This document shows, piece after piece, positions 1 to 5,590 of a DNA stretch of 6,871 bases. Source of the DNA: Nitrospiraceae bacterium. GTDB taxonomy: Bacteria; Nitrospirota; Thermodesulfovibrionia; Thermodesulfovibrionales; Dissulfurispiraceae. The translations under genes were made by a program, and so were the position numbers. The first letter of the stretch is position 1. Each line of letters begins with the position of its first letter. The notes under the pieces are model-generated. The model saw only the letters and a list, made by a program, of their open reading frames with translations. It ran no database searches and had not been told where the DNA came from. The stretch covers positions 5,198 through 12,068 of the forward strand of contig PMYY01000119.1 of assembly GCA_003170655.1 (NCBI GenBank), written 5' to 3'.

Positions 1-118
1 CCGGTCATCGTCTACGATAAGTATAGGGTTTGGAGATGAATACATACAGTTAAAATATATCATACGGTTTTTATGAATACTACATTTTTATTGTGTTCAT
101 TTTTTTATAATGCCGTTT

Positions 119-150
119 ATGGGTGCCACACCCATTTATTCGGTGGCACC
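119..150 (+). repeat. Overlapping, mutually exclusive stem-loops upstream of fumarase
   Basis: ATGGGTG (119-125) pairs perfectly with CACCCAT (129-135) around CCA. GGTGCCAC (122-129) also pairs perfectly with GTGGCACC (143-150). The two share bases and cannot form together. A T5 run at 159-163 follows the second after 8 nt, so it might be a weak terminator of an upstream gene. The rest of 1-280 is AT-rich and I see no gene in it. Confidence 0.5.
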
Positions 151-192
151 GAATTCCATTTTTGCCACTTGTAACGTTGCCCTTATGCGGCA

Positions 193-198
193 TATAAT
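193..198 (+). promoter_or_regulatory. Candidate fumarase promoter -10 (TATAAT)
   Basis: Perfect TATAAT, with TTGTAA at 169-174 (4 of 6 to TTGACA) 18 bp upstream. Transcription would start near 205, giving an about 80-nt leader. A second TATAAT at 106-111 lacks a clear -35. Confidence 0.5.
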
Positions 199-280
199 TT
201 ACTTATGACATCATCGTGTTATTTAATTACCAGCAGCAGGGTTTGCCCGTATACCTCATTAGGAAGTTAGACAATAAAGG

Positions 281-1954
281 ATGGACATGTCTATGAATGA
301 TGAAACTGCAGCTCAAACAGAGAAGGATACCGGCAGTGCTTCGCAGGCCCCTCCCTACCAGGATCCTTACCCCATAGGTCCTGACAAGACGAAATATCGC
401 CTGCTGACCAAAGACTTTATTTCGGTCGCTAAGTTTGAAGGAAATGAGATCCTGAAGATCGACCCAGAAGGCCTCGCCTTCCTCGCCAACCAGGCGATGC
501 GCGACGTTTCCTTCCTGCTCAGGCCGGCCCATCTGGAACAAGTAGCGGCAATACTCTCCGACCCTGCCGCCTCTCCGAATGACCGCGGAGTGGCTATCGC
601 AATGCTTCGCAACGCCGAAGTCGCCTCACAGTTCGTACTCCCGCTCTGCCAGGACACCGGCACGGCCACTGTCATCGGGAAAAAGGGGCAGAAGGTCTGG
701 ACCGGCGTTTATGATGAGGAATACATCACGAAAGGACTGTGGAAGACTTATACGGAGGAAAACCTCCGGTACTCCCAGACCGCCGGCCTGAACATGTATA
801 CCGAAGTAAATACGGGAAATAATATGCCGCCTCAGATCGACCTGTATGCGACCGATGGCATGGCTTACAAGTTCCTGTTTATTGCCAAGGGGGGAGGGTC
901 GGCCAACAAAACATCCCTTTACCAGGAAACCAAGGCCCTTTTGAATCCAACTGCCCTGGAAAAGTACCTTGTAGAAAAGATGAAATCCCTGGGTACAGCT
1001 GCATGCCCGCCATACCACATCGCCTTTGTCATTGGCGGGACCTCTGCTGAGGCATGTCTAAAGGCCGTAAAACTCGCATCTGCAAAATACTTCGACGAAC
1101 TGCCGACTGAGGGCAATAAAGCAGGCCAGGCCTTCCGCGATGTGGAACTCGAAAAGAAGCTCCTTGAAGCCGCTTGCAAACTCGGCTACGGCGCGCAGTT
1201 CGGCGGCAAGTACTTTGCGCTCGACATTCGAATCATCCGTCTGCCCCGGCATGGCGCATCCTGCCCTGTCGGTATGGGAGTGTCATGCGCTGCCGACCGC
1301 AATATCAAGGCAAAAATCGACAGAGATGGAATCTGGGTCGAAGAGCTTGAGCGCAGCCCCGGCCACTTCATCCCGGAGAAGTATCGCACCAAACATGACC
1401 ATGGGGTAAAGATAGACCTAACCCGGCCAATGAAGGATGTACTGGCCGACCTCACCAAGTACGAAGTTGGCACACAGCTGTCACTAACCGGCACCGTCAT
1501 TGTGGGTCGCGACATTGCTCATGCCAAGTTCAAGGAGCGGATCGACAAGGGAGAGGGGATAGCCGATTATCTAAAGAACCATCCGGTATACTATGCAGGT
1601 CCTGCAAAGACGCCCCCCGGCAAACCGTCCGGATCTTTCGGTCCGACTACTGCCGGACGTATGGATTCGTACGTCGACCTCCTTCAGTCTCTGGGCGGAT
1701 CGTTGATCATGATCGCCAAGGGCAACCGCAGCAAGCAAGTGACCGATGCCTGCAAGAGATACGGCGGCTTTTATCTGGGATCGATAGGAGGCCCTGCAGC
1801 CCTGCTTGCAGAAGAGAATATTAAGAAAGTAGAATGCATAGATTATCCTGAACTCGGAATGGAGGCTGTCTGGAAGATCGAGGTCGTCGACTTCCCTGCC
1901 TTTATACTCGTAGACGACAAGGGAAACGATCTTTATCAGAAAATAGCATGCTGA
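281..1954 (+). CDS. fumA: Class I (iron-sulfur) fumarate hydratase, FumA/FumB type
   Basis: Reversibly hydrates fumarate to (S)-malate in the TCA cycle or its reductive branch; cytosolic. The protein is full-length (557 aa; E. coli FumA is 548) and has both usual parts in one chain: an N-terminal [4Fe-4S] catalytic domain (about residues 40-345) and a C-terminal beta domain (about 375-557) with the family stretch SFGPTTAGRMDSY near 452-464. The three cluster ligands appear to be C123 (PLCQDTGTA), C242 (ACPPYH) and C336 (VSCAADRNIKAKI); their spacings of 119 and 94 residues equal those of the E. coli ligands C105/C224/C318. Start choice: ATG 281 directly abuts AAAGG (276-280), which is too close for a Shine-Dalgarno. 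The in-frame ATG at 287 has a better gap and is the more likely start, two residues shorter; ATG 293 is also possible. The stop overlaps the DUF1573 start, so the two are probably one operon. Identity is very secure; only the start is uncertain. Confidence 0.97.
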   Translation: MDMSMNDETAAQTEKDTGSASQAPPYQDPYPIGPDKTKYRLLTKDFISVAKFEGNEILKIDPEGLAFLANQAMRDVSFLLRPAHLEQVAAILSDPAASPNDRGVAIAMLRNAEVASQFVLPLCQDTGTATVIGKKGQKVWTGVYDEEYITKGLWKTYTEENLRYSQTAGLNMYTEVNTGNNMPPQIDLYATDGMAYKFLFIAKGGGSANKTSLYQETKALLNPTALEKYLVEKMKSLGTAACPPYHIAFVIGGTSAEACLKAVKLASAKYFDELPTEGNKAGQAFRDVELEKKLLEAACKLGYGAQFGGKYFALDIRIIRLPRHGASCPVGMGVSCAADRNIKAKIDRDGIWVEELERSPGHFIPEKYRTKHDHGVKIDLTRPMKDVLADLTKYEVGTQLSLTGTVIVGRDIAHAKFKERIDKGEGIADYLKNHPVYYAGPAKTPPGKPSGSFGPTTAGRMDSYVDLLQSLGGSLIMIAKGNRSKQVTDACKRYGGFYLGSIGGPAALLAEENIKKVECIDYPELGMEAVWKIEVVDFPAFILVDDKGNDLYQKIAC

Positions 1955-2334
1955 TGAGAGTTATCATTCTAATGATTGTCCTGTTCATACCTGCGGCTGC
2001 GCTCGGGCAACCGCAGATCACCTTCGATGACGAGATCTATGATTTCGGAATAGTTAGCGGGAGCCTTCTTCTCGAACATTCGTTTGAGGTACGCAATGAA
2101 GGGACCGAAGACCTGATAATCCGAAAGCTCGATGCCCCATGAGGCTGCACCGCTGCGCTGGCTAGTTCAAGCCAGATTAGGCCCGGCGAAAAGAGCCGAA
2201 TAACGGCCAAGGTAGATGCCCGTAATTACAGAGGCAATATAGTCAAGAATATTCGTGTTTACAGCAACGACCCGGCAAAACCCGAAGTGAATCTTATCCT
2301 CAAGGCCGAGATCAGACCCAGTTCAAACCCCTAG
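1948..2334 (+). CDS. Exported DUF1573 protein with probable selenocysteine (in-frame TGA at 2140-2142)
   Basis: Seen: a frame from ATG 1948 (or ATG 1954, overlapping the fumarase stop as TGATG) reaches TGA at 2140, yet the same frame carries on with clear family homology to TAG 2332-2334, giving 128 residues. The N-terminus is a signal peptide (MLMRVIILMIVLFIPAAALG, cleavage likely after ALG at 20), so the protein is extracytoplasmic. Residues 24-60 show the DUF1573 opening (FDDEIYDFG, then HSFEVRNEGTEDLII). After the TGA come GCT, then RPGEKSRITAKVDA, then RVYSNDPAKPEVNLILKAEI, which are the typical second half of this Ig-like/ASPM-SPD-2-Hydin fold. The family normally has (S)CGCT here, so the TGA (residue 65) replaces the first Cys. 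The only Cys left is in UGC. Inferred: TGA encodes Sec, giving a U-x-C redox or metal motif. No own Shine-Dalgarno is evident; translation is probably coupled to the fumarase. Alternatives: a Cys-to-stop mutation or a base error, in which case only a 64-aa fragment is made. The biochemical function of DUF1573 is unknown. Confidence 0.75.
2140..2175 (+). promoter_or_regulatory. Candidate bSECIS element following in-frame TGA
   Basis: Directly 3' of TGA 2140-2142 lies a perfect 6-bp hairpin, CTGGCT (2158-2163), loop AGTTCA (2164-2169), AGCCAG (2170-2175). The apical loop begins 21 nt after the TGA and has G as its second base. Bacterial SECIS elements bound by SelB generally need an apical loop about 16-37 nt after the UGA with a G among its first two bases, so distance, stem and loop all fit. 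A lower helix (CGCTG 2151-2155 with CGGCG 2184-2188) is possible but interrupted. The hairpin lies inside the coding sequence, as bacterial SECIS elements do. Chance hairpins of this size are not rare, so the support comes mainly from the combination with the Cys-aligned TGA. Confidence 0.6.
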
Positions 2335-2369
2335 CCCATTCTCCTGTGAGGATGCACTGACAAACATAC

Positions 2370-2400
2370 AGAGGGGCGGCATATTGCCGCCCCTCTCTTT
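2370..2400 (+). terminator. Rho-independent terminator of the fumarase-DUF1573 unit
   Basis: Perfect 11-bp GC-rich stem AGAGGGGCGGC (2370-2380) and GCCGCCCCTCT (2386-2396), loop ATATT, followed by CTTT. It lies 36 bp after the TAG at 2332-2334, which supports reading the DUF1573 gene through to that stop. The T-tract is short. On the opposite strand the hairpin is followed by a T-poor sequence, so it would act poorly for the convergent gene. No other signal is seen between 2335 and 2465. Confidence 0.8.
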
Positions 2401-2465
2401 AGAAGCCATGACTCTCTCGATCCGGCAGAATATTCAACTCTTATCAGCAGGATCTTGTATTGTGA

Positions 2466-5165
2466 TCACCGCGTAACTCGAACCGTAGCGCTGACACTCT
2501 TTGATACATTGCCCGCGGCATCCTTAGCCCATGAATATAAGGTGTATGTGCCTCTGCTGGAGACCTGATAAGAGGTGGGAGGCGTTGCAGTCCAACCTGT
2601 TGCCGAGGCTGAAGGCACAGTTGAAGTTCTGGTTATCATGTAACCTGTCACTTTCACATTATCCGTGGCGGTAAAGCTCTTGATCGCAACGGTCCGCGAT
2701 GTAGTCGAAGACGGAACAGTGAAAGAAGTCACTGTCGGGGCAATAGTATCCGACGCGATCGTAAGCGTGATCGTAACAGTCGCACTCTTGCTTGCCGATA
2801 TGTTGCCTGCCGCGTCCTTGGCCCACGCATAGAGGGTCTTGCTTCCAGCGGTCGTGAATGCATAATAAGAGGGAGCGGTGGATGCCCAACCACTTGCTGT
2901 TGCAGACGGTTTAGTGGAAGATTCATTGACCAGATAGCCGATAACGCCTACATTATCCGAAGCAGTGAACAGAGTAATCGGCACGCTGAGTGATGACGAA
3001 GTCGTGGGCACGGTAAAGCCTGTTACGGCAGGTGCGCTGGTGTCGGCAGTGATTCCGCCTACATAGGTATAGGTGACTGTCATATATGGCCGCATACCCA
3101 CCGTAGAATTCTTAACGCTGGCAAAGGTCCGATATGTATCAGCCGCTGCCGTCGAGTCGGAATTGATCATAAGCCCGTAGTTTGACGATGGAGCCGAAAG
3201 CCAATCTTTTACCATCTGGATTGCATTCCACACCTTGAACCCTGCTGTCTTGTTGATGGCTTCAGTGTCATAGGCAGTGGATATGTCAGCCTGTGCCAAG
3301 GGGATGCCGCCATATGCGAGGGTATTGGACGTCCATGGATTTGTTCCATCATAAGTATATCCTGTCGCCAACGAAAGGTTCGGGTTGTGGTTGATGATTC
3401 GATTAAGGCTCAGATTATACGCAGGATATGAAGCGTTAGTGTCTGAATCAATAAGGTAGAGGTTTAATGCAGCGCTCTGAATTGTAGCACCTGCCGGTAT
3501 CCCTGACAGGTCAAATTTCATCAGTATTGTATTAGCAACCGAACCCGCAGGCCACGTGTAGGTCATCAGCTCTGCAGAAGTCGAATTGTTGCTGGCGTCA
3601 ATATTAATAAATGAGTCAGAGGTCGGCGCTAATGTTACGGTCGTAATGCCGGAATTGCTGACATTCACGCTGACCGCGCCTGATGTCGTAGTGTTTCCAG
3701 CTGAATCCCTTGCAACCGCAGTCAGGGTATGCAAGCCATTCGAAGCAGCCGTGGTATCCCAGGAAATGGAATAAGGAGATGAATTATCCTCTGTTCCCAA
3801 ATTGGCACCGTCAAGTTTGAACTGAACCCCGGCAACTCCGATATTGTCAGAAGCAGTCGCGGTAATCGTGACTGTTCCTGAGACGGACAATCCATTAGCC
3901 GGAGCAGTAAGGGCCACCACCGGGGCAGTAGTATCCGCAAGAGTAACTGCAACTGATGCGCTCATGCTTGCAGATACGTTGCCTGACGCGTCCCTGGCCC
4001 ACGCATAGATGGTCTTGCTTCCGGCGGTTGTGAATGCATAAGAAGCAGGGGCAGTCGAGGTCCAACCTACTGCTGTCGCAGACGGGGTGGTTGCAGACTC
4101 ATTAATCAGGTAGCCGGTAACGCCTACATTGTCAGTGGCGGCCAAGCCATTGACCGACACGGTCAAAGACGTTGACGCTGAGGGCACCGCGAATGAGGTC
4201 ACTGTGGGGGCAGTGGTATCCGCGACAGCCAGGGTGGTGGCCGTTGCAACAGCTGACTTTGCAGAGCTATTTCCGGCTGTATCATAGGCTGAAACGGTAA
4301 ATGAATAAGCAGTGGAAGCAGTCAGGCCCGCAACTGAATAGTTCGTACCTGTTGTAGTGGCGACCTGTGTCCCATTACTGTAGACTTTATATCCCGCCAC
4401 TCCCGAAGTGGTCTGTCCTGTTACAACCGGATCGGAAGAGGACGCCCATGTGAGATTAATCTGTGTTGACGAAGCAGCCGTTGCGGAGAAGCCAGCGGGG
4501 ACCGTCGGAGCAGTGGTATCCAGTAGAGCGACCGTAACTGATGCGCTCGTACTTGCAGATACGTTACCTGCCGCGTCCCTGGCCCACGCATAGATGGTCT
4601 TGCTTCCGACGGTTGCGAATGTATAGGAAGCAGGGGCAATCGAGGTCCAACCACTTGCTGTGGCAGACGGTTTAGTGGAAGACTCATTGACCAGATAGCC
4701 GGTAACGCCTACATTATCTGTAGCAACAAAAGTGTTGATAGGGATTTTCAGTGAAGCAGATGTACCTGGGATAGAGAGGGCGGTAACATTAGGTGGAGTC
4801 GTATCGGCTAATACAGTTTTCACAACCTGGTTCGAATCCGAGCTCTCAACTCCAAGCGAATTGTATGCAGTCGCAACAAAATAATAACTGCCGGCAGCCA
4901 GATTAAGTGTATATGTCGTCGCATTGCCGACGCGGATAGTATTGGTATAGTTGCCCGAAGATGTTCCGTAATAGAGATTGTATCCGGCAAGATCCGTTAA
5001 GGGCGACCCATCATTGTTCGTGGTCGGGGCAGTCCATGCGATCGTGGTTGCAGAGTAAGCTTTTTCTGCAGCCATCGGAATAACAGCCATTAATAATATT
5101 GCCAAAACGGCAATCCGGAGAAACAACCTGTACGATTTTTGTCCTAAAGTCCCTCTTGCTGACAT
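2466..5165 (-). CDS. Secreted multi-domain Fn3/Ig-like/DNRLRE surface or matrix protein
   Basis: 899 aa from ATG 5165, chosen over the in-frame ATG 5204 because GGAGG (5171-5175) sits 5 nt before it and nothing precedes 5204. A signal peptide spans residues 1-38 (charged start, hydrophobic core IAVLAILLMAVIPMAA, cleavage likely after AYS). Then, roughly: Fn3 (40-119), Ig-like repeat A1 (121-215), Fn3 (217-314), repeat A2 (316-410), a different bacterial Ig-like domain with SDNIGVAGVQFKLDG (412-505), a DNRLRE domain (508-703, with ILMKFDLSGIPAGATIQSAALNLYL), and repeats A3 (708-805) and A4 (806-899). Each A repeat opens DTxAP, holds TDNVGVTGYLVNES and ends YAWAKDAAGNVSAS. The protein is Thr/Ser/Ala-rich and has no Cys, no enzyme motif and no C-terminal anchor, sorting signal or transmembrane helix, so it is probably released or held in the matrix. 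The role is inferred: adhesion, or scaffolding of extracellular polymer. The upstream region suggests cyclic-dinucleotide and CRP-type control. Domain calls are fairly sure; the role is not. Confidence 0.9.
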   Translation of the reverse strand: MSARGTLGQKSYRLFLRIAVLAILLMAVIPMAAEKAYSATTIAWTAPTTNNDGSPLTDLAGYNLYYGTSSGNYTNTIRVGNATTYTLNLAAGSYYFVATAYNSLGVESSDSNQVVKTVLADTTPPNVTALSIPGTSASLKIPINTFVATDNVGVTGYLVNESSTKPSATASGWTSIAPASYTFATVGSKTIYAWARDAAGNVSASTSASVTVALLDTTAPTVPAGFSATAASSTQINLTWASSSDPVVTGQTTSGVAGYKVYSNGTQVATTTGTNYSVAGLTASTAYSFTVSAYDTAGNSSAKSAVATATTLAVADTTAPTVTSFAVPSASTSLTVSVNGLAATDNVGVTGYLINESATTPSATAVGWTSTAPASYAFTTAGSKTIYAWARDASGNVSASMSASVAVTLADTTAPVVALTAPANGLSVSGTVTITATASDNIGVAGVQFKLDGANLGTEDNSSPYSISWDTTAASNGLHTLTAVARDSAGNTTTSGAVSVNVSNSGITTVTLAPTSDSFINIDASNNSTSAELMTYTWPAGSVANTILMKFDLSGIPAGATIQSAALNLYLIDSDTNASYPAYNLSLNRIINHNPNLSLATGYTYDGTNPWTSNTLAYGGIPLAQADISTAYDTEAINKTAGFKVWNAIQMVKDWLSAPSSNYGLMINSDSTAAADTYRTFASVKNSTVGMRPYMTVTYTYVGGITADTSAPAVTGFTVPTTSSSLSVPITLFTASDNVGVIGYLVNESSTKPSATASGWASTAPSYYAFTTAGSKTLYAWAKDAAGNISASKSATVTITLTIASDTIAPTVTSFTVPSSTTSRTVAIKSFTATDNVKVTGYMITRTSTVPSASATGWTATPPTSYQVSSRGTYTLYSWAKDAAGNVSKSVSATVRVTR
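3936..4805 (-). repeat. Near-identical DNA repeats A1 (4521-4805) and A2 (3936-4220) flanking an Fn3 domain
   Basis: Two copies of an about 285-bp unit coding for the same Ig-like repeat are separated by the second Fn3 domain. Over 4561-4650 and 3976-4065 they differ at about 7 of 90 bases by eye, silent sites included, which points to recent duplication or gene conversion. A third copy, A3, lies at 2751-3044. A more diverged copy, A4, lies at 2469-2750. Confidence 0.8.
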
Positions 5166-5170
5166 TTGCA

Positions 5171-5175
5171 CCTCC
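5171..5175 (-). promoter_or_regulatory. Shine-Dalgarno deciding the start of the secreted protein gene
   Basis: GGAGG on the - strand, 5 nt before ATG 5165. It places the true start 13 codons inside the longest open frame and so exposes a normal signal peptide at the N-terminus. It overlaps GGTGC (5168-5172), which can pair with GCACC (5208-5212) just after the riboswitch aptamer. Confidence 0.8.
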
Positions 5176-5214
5176 ATGTTCTTTACCGGAAAGTCAAAGA
5201 CCATTATGGTGCTT

Positions 5215-5312
5215 TAACGCCCGGCAGCCTGGCCGCCATATTTTTTTAGGATTTAGGCCCGTGGCTTTGCGCCCCATTCTTTCGAAATGGTTTGCTCTTT
5301 TCGGTATGCAGA
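5215..5312 (-). ncRNA. GEMM-I (c-di-GMP-I class) riboswitch aptamer with A at position 20
   Basis: Read on the - strand, the leader closely follows the Vc2 c-di-GMP-I aptamer. Elements in order: GAGCAAACC (5297-5289); stem CCATT/AATGG (5290-5286 and 5278-5274), capped by C-GAAA-G with one bulged T; GCGCAAAGCC (5272-5263), containing the intercalating A47 equivalent at 5268; the receptor-like GGGCCTAAA (5260-5252); and a second stem GGCGGC (5237-5232) and GCTGCC (5228-5223) with a 3-nt loop. All match the GEMM-I layout, including the GNRA tetraloop and its receptor. The base aligned to Vc2 G20 is A (5296). G20 contacts one guanine of c-di-GMP, and natural A20 members in Geobacter (GEMM-Ib) respond to 3',3'-cGAMP. 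Family assignment is secure; ligand preference is inferred. No U-tract terminator follows, so control is more likely at translation initiation of the downstream secreted protein. Confidence 0.93.
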
Positions 5313-5333
5313 TCAAGCAACCTGCTTGTTTCA

Positions 5334-5339
5334 ACTATA
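5334..5339 (-). promoter_or_regulatory. Candidate -10 box of the riboswitch/secreted-protein transcript
   Basis: TATAGT on the - strand, about 20 bp before the aptamer. The sequence 17 bp upstream (GGAAGA) is unlike TTGACA, as expected for an activator-dependent promoter. With a start near 5327, the proximal CRP-like dyad centres near -42 and the distal one near -65. These are close to the classic class II and class I activator positions. The start site is inferred. Confidence 0.5.
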
Positions 5340-5362
5340 AAACACTTCAGCCTCTTTCTTCC

Positions 5363-5376
5363 GTGATACTAGTCAC
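5363..5376 (-). promoter_or_regulatory. Proximal CRP/FNR-type operator, GTGA-N6-TCAC
   Basis: The dyad GTGATACTAGTCAC has the half-sites and 6-bp gap typical of CRP-family regulators. It is the exact inverted copy of the distal site core, so the pair makes a perfect 14-bp inverted repeat around a 9-bp gap. It lies between the distal site and the -10 box of the secreted protein gene. Confidence 0.6.
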
Positions 5377-5384
5377 GCTCAAAT

Positions 5385-5400
5385 TGTGACTAGTATCACA
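5385..5400 (-). promoter_or_regulatory. Distal CRP-type operator, perfect TGTGA-N6-TCACA
   Basis: TGTGACTAGTATCACA matches the full CRP consensus halves. It is preceded by AAAT on the + strand, as in strong E. coli sites. Its centre is 23 bp, about two helical turns, from the proximal site, so both would lie on the same DNA face. The regulator could be CRP or another family member with the same specificity (HcpR-like proteins in anaerobes are a candidate); the sequence does not tell. Confidence 0.65.
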
Positions 5401-5590
5401 GTGTCAAGCATTTGAACATAGACGCCTTGAATTACGGACGGTAACAAAGAGGTTTCTGCAAGGAGAGATGCGGTTTTATTTATTGATGCCCTGAACTGGC
5501 TATCAATCTCGGGGAATTAGTCTTATTATTGATAAGTCGACAAGGGGAGGTTATGTCCCAAAGTCTTTAAATAATGTGAAGAGAAACCGG

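Noticed and set aside
1..39. Possible C-terminal tail of an upstream + strand gene (13 codons including a TGA at 37-39).
   Set aside because: Too short to recognise; other frames are open for a similar length by chance.
1262..1264. Fumarase C328 (ASCPVG) as the third cluster ligand.
   Set aside because: Spacing to C242 fits C336 exactly with the E. coli ligand spacing; C328 is eight residues off.
2140..2142. TGA read as Trp or Gly throughout (alternative genetic code), prompted by TGA at 2140 and at 5753.
   Set aside because: The fumarase and the secreted protein gene both end naturally at TGA at the expected family or domain end, and the residue expected at 2140 is Cys, not Trp or Gly.
5363..5399. 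14-bp inverted repeat as a terminator or a mobile-element end.
   Set aside because: No T-run follows on either strand, no transposase is present, and each arm is itself a CRP-type dyad, which explains the symmetry better.
5482..5507. Hairpin ATTGATGCC/GGC-T-ATCAAT as a terminator for the GDH.
   Set aside because: It has a bulge and a weak stem, and on the - strand it is followed by an A-rich, not T-rich, sequence. Nothing else is supported between 5401 and 5590.
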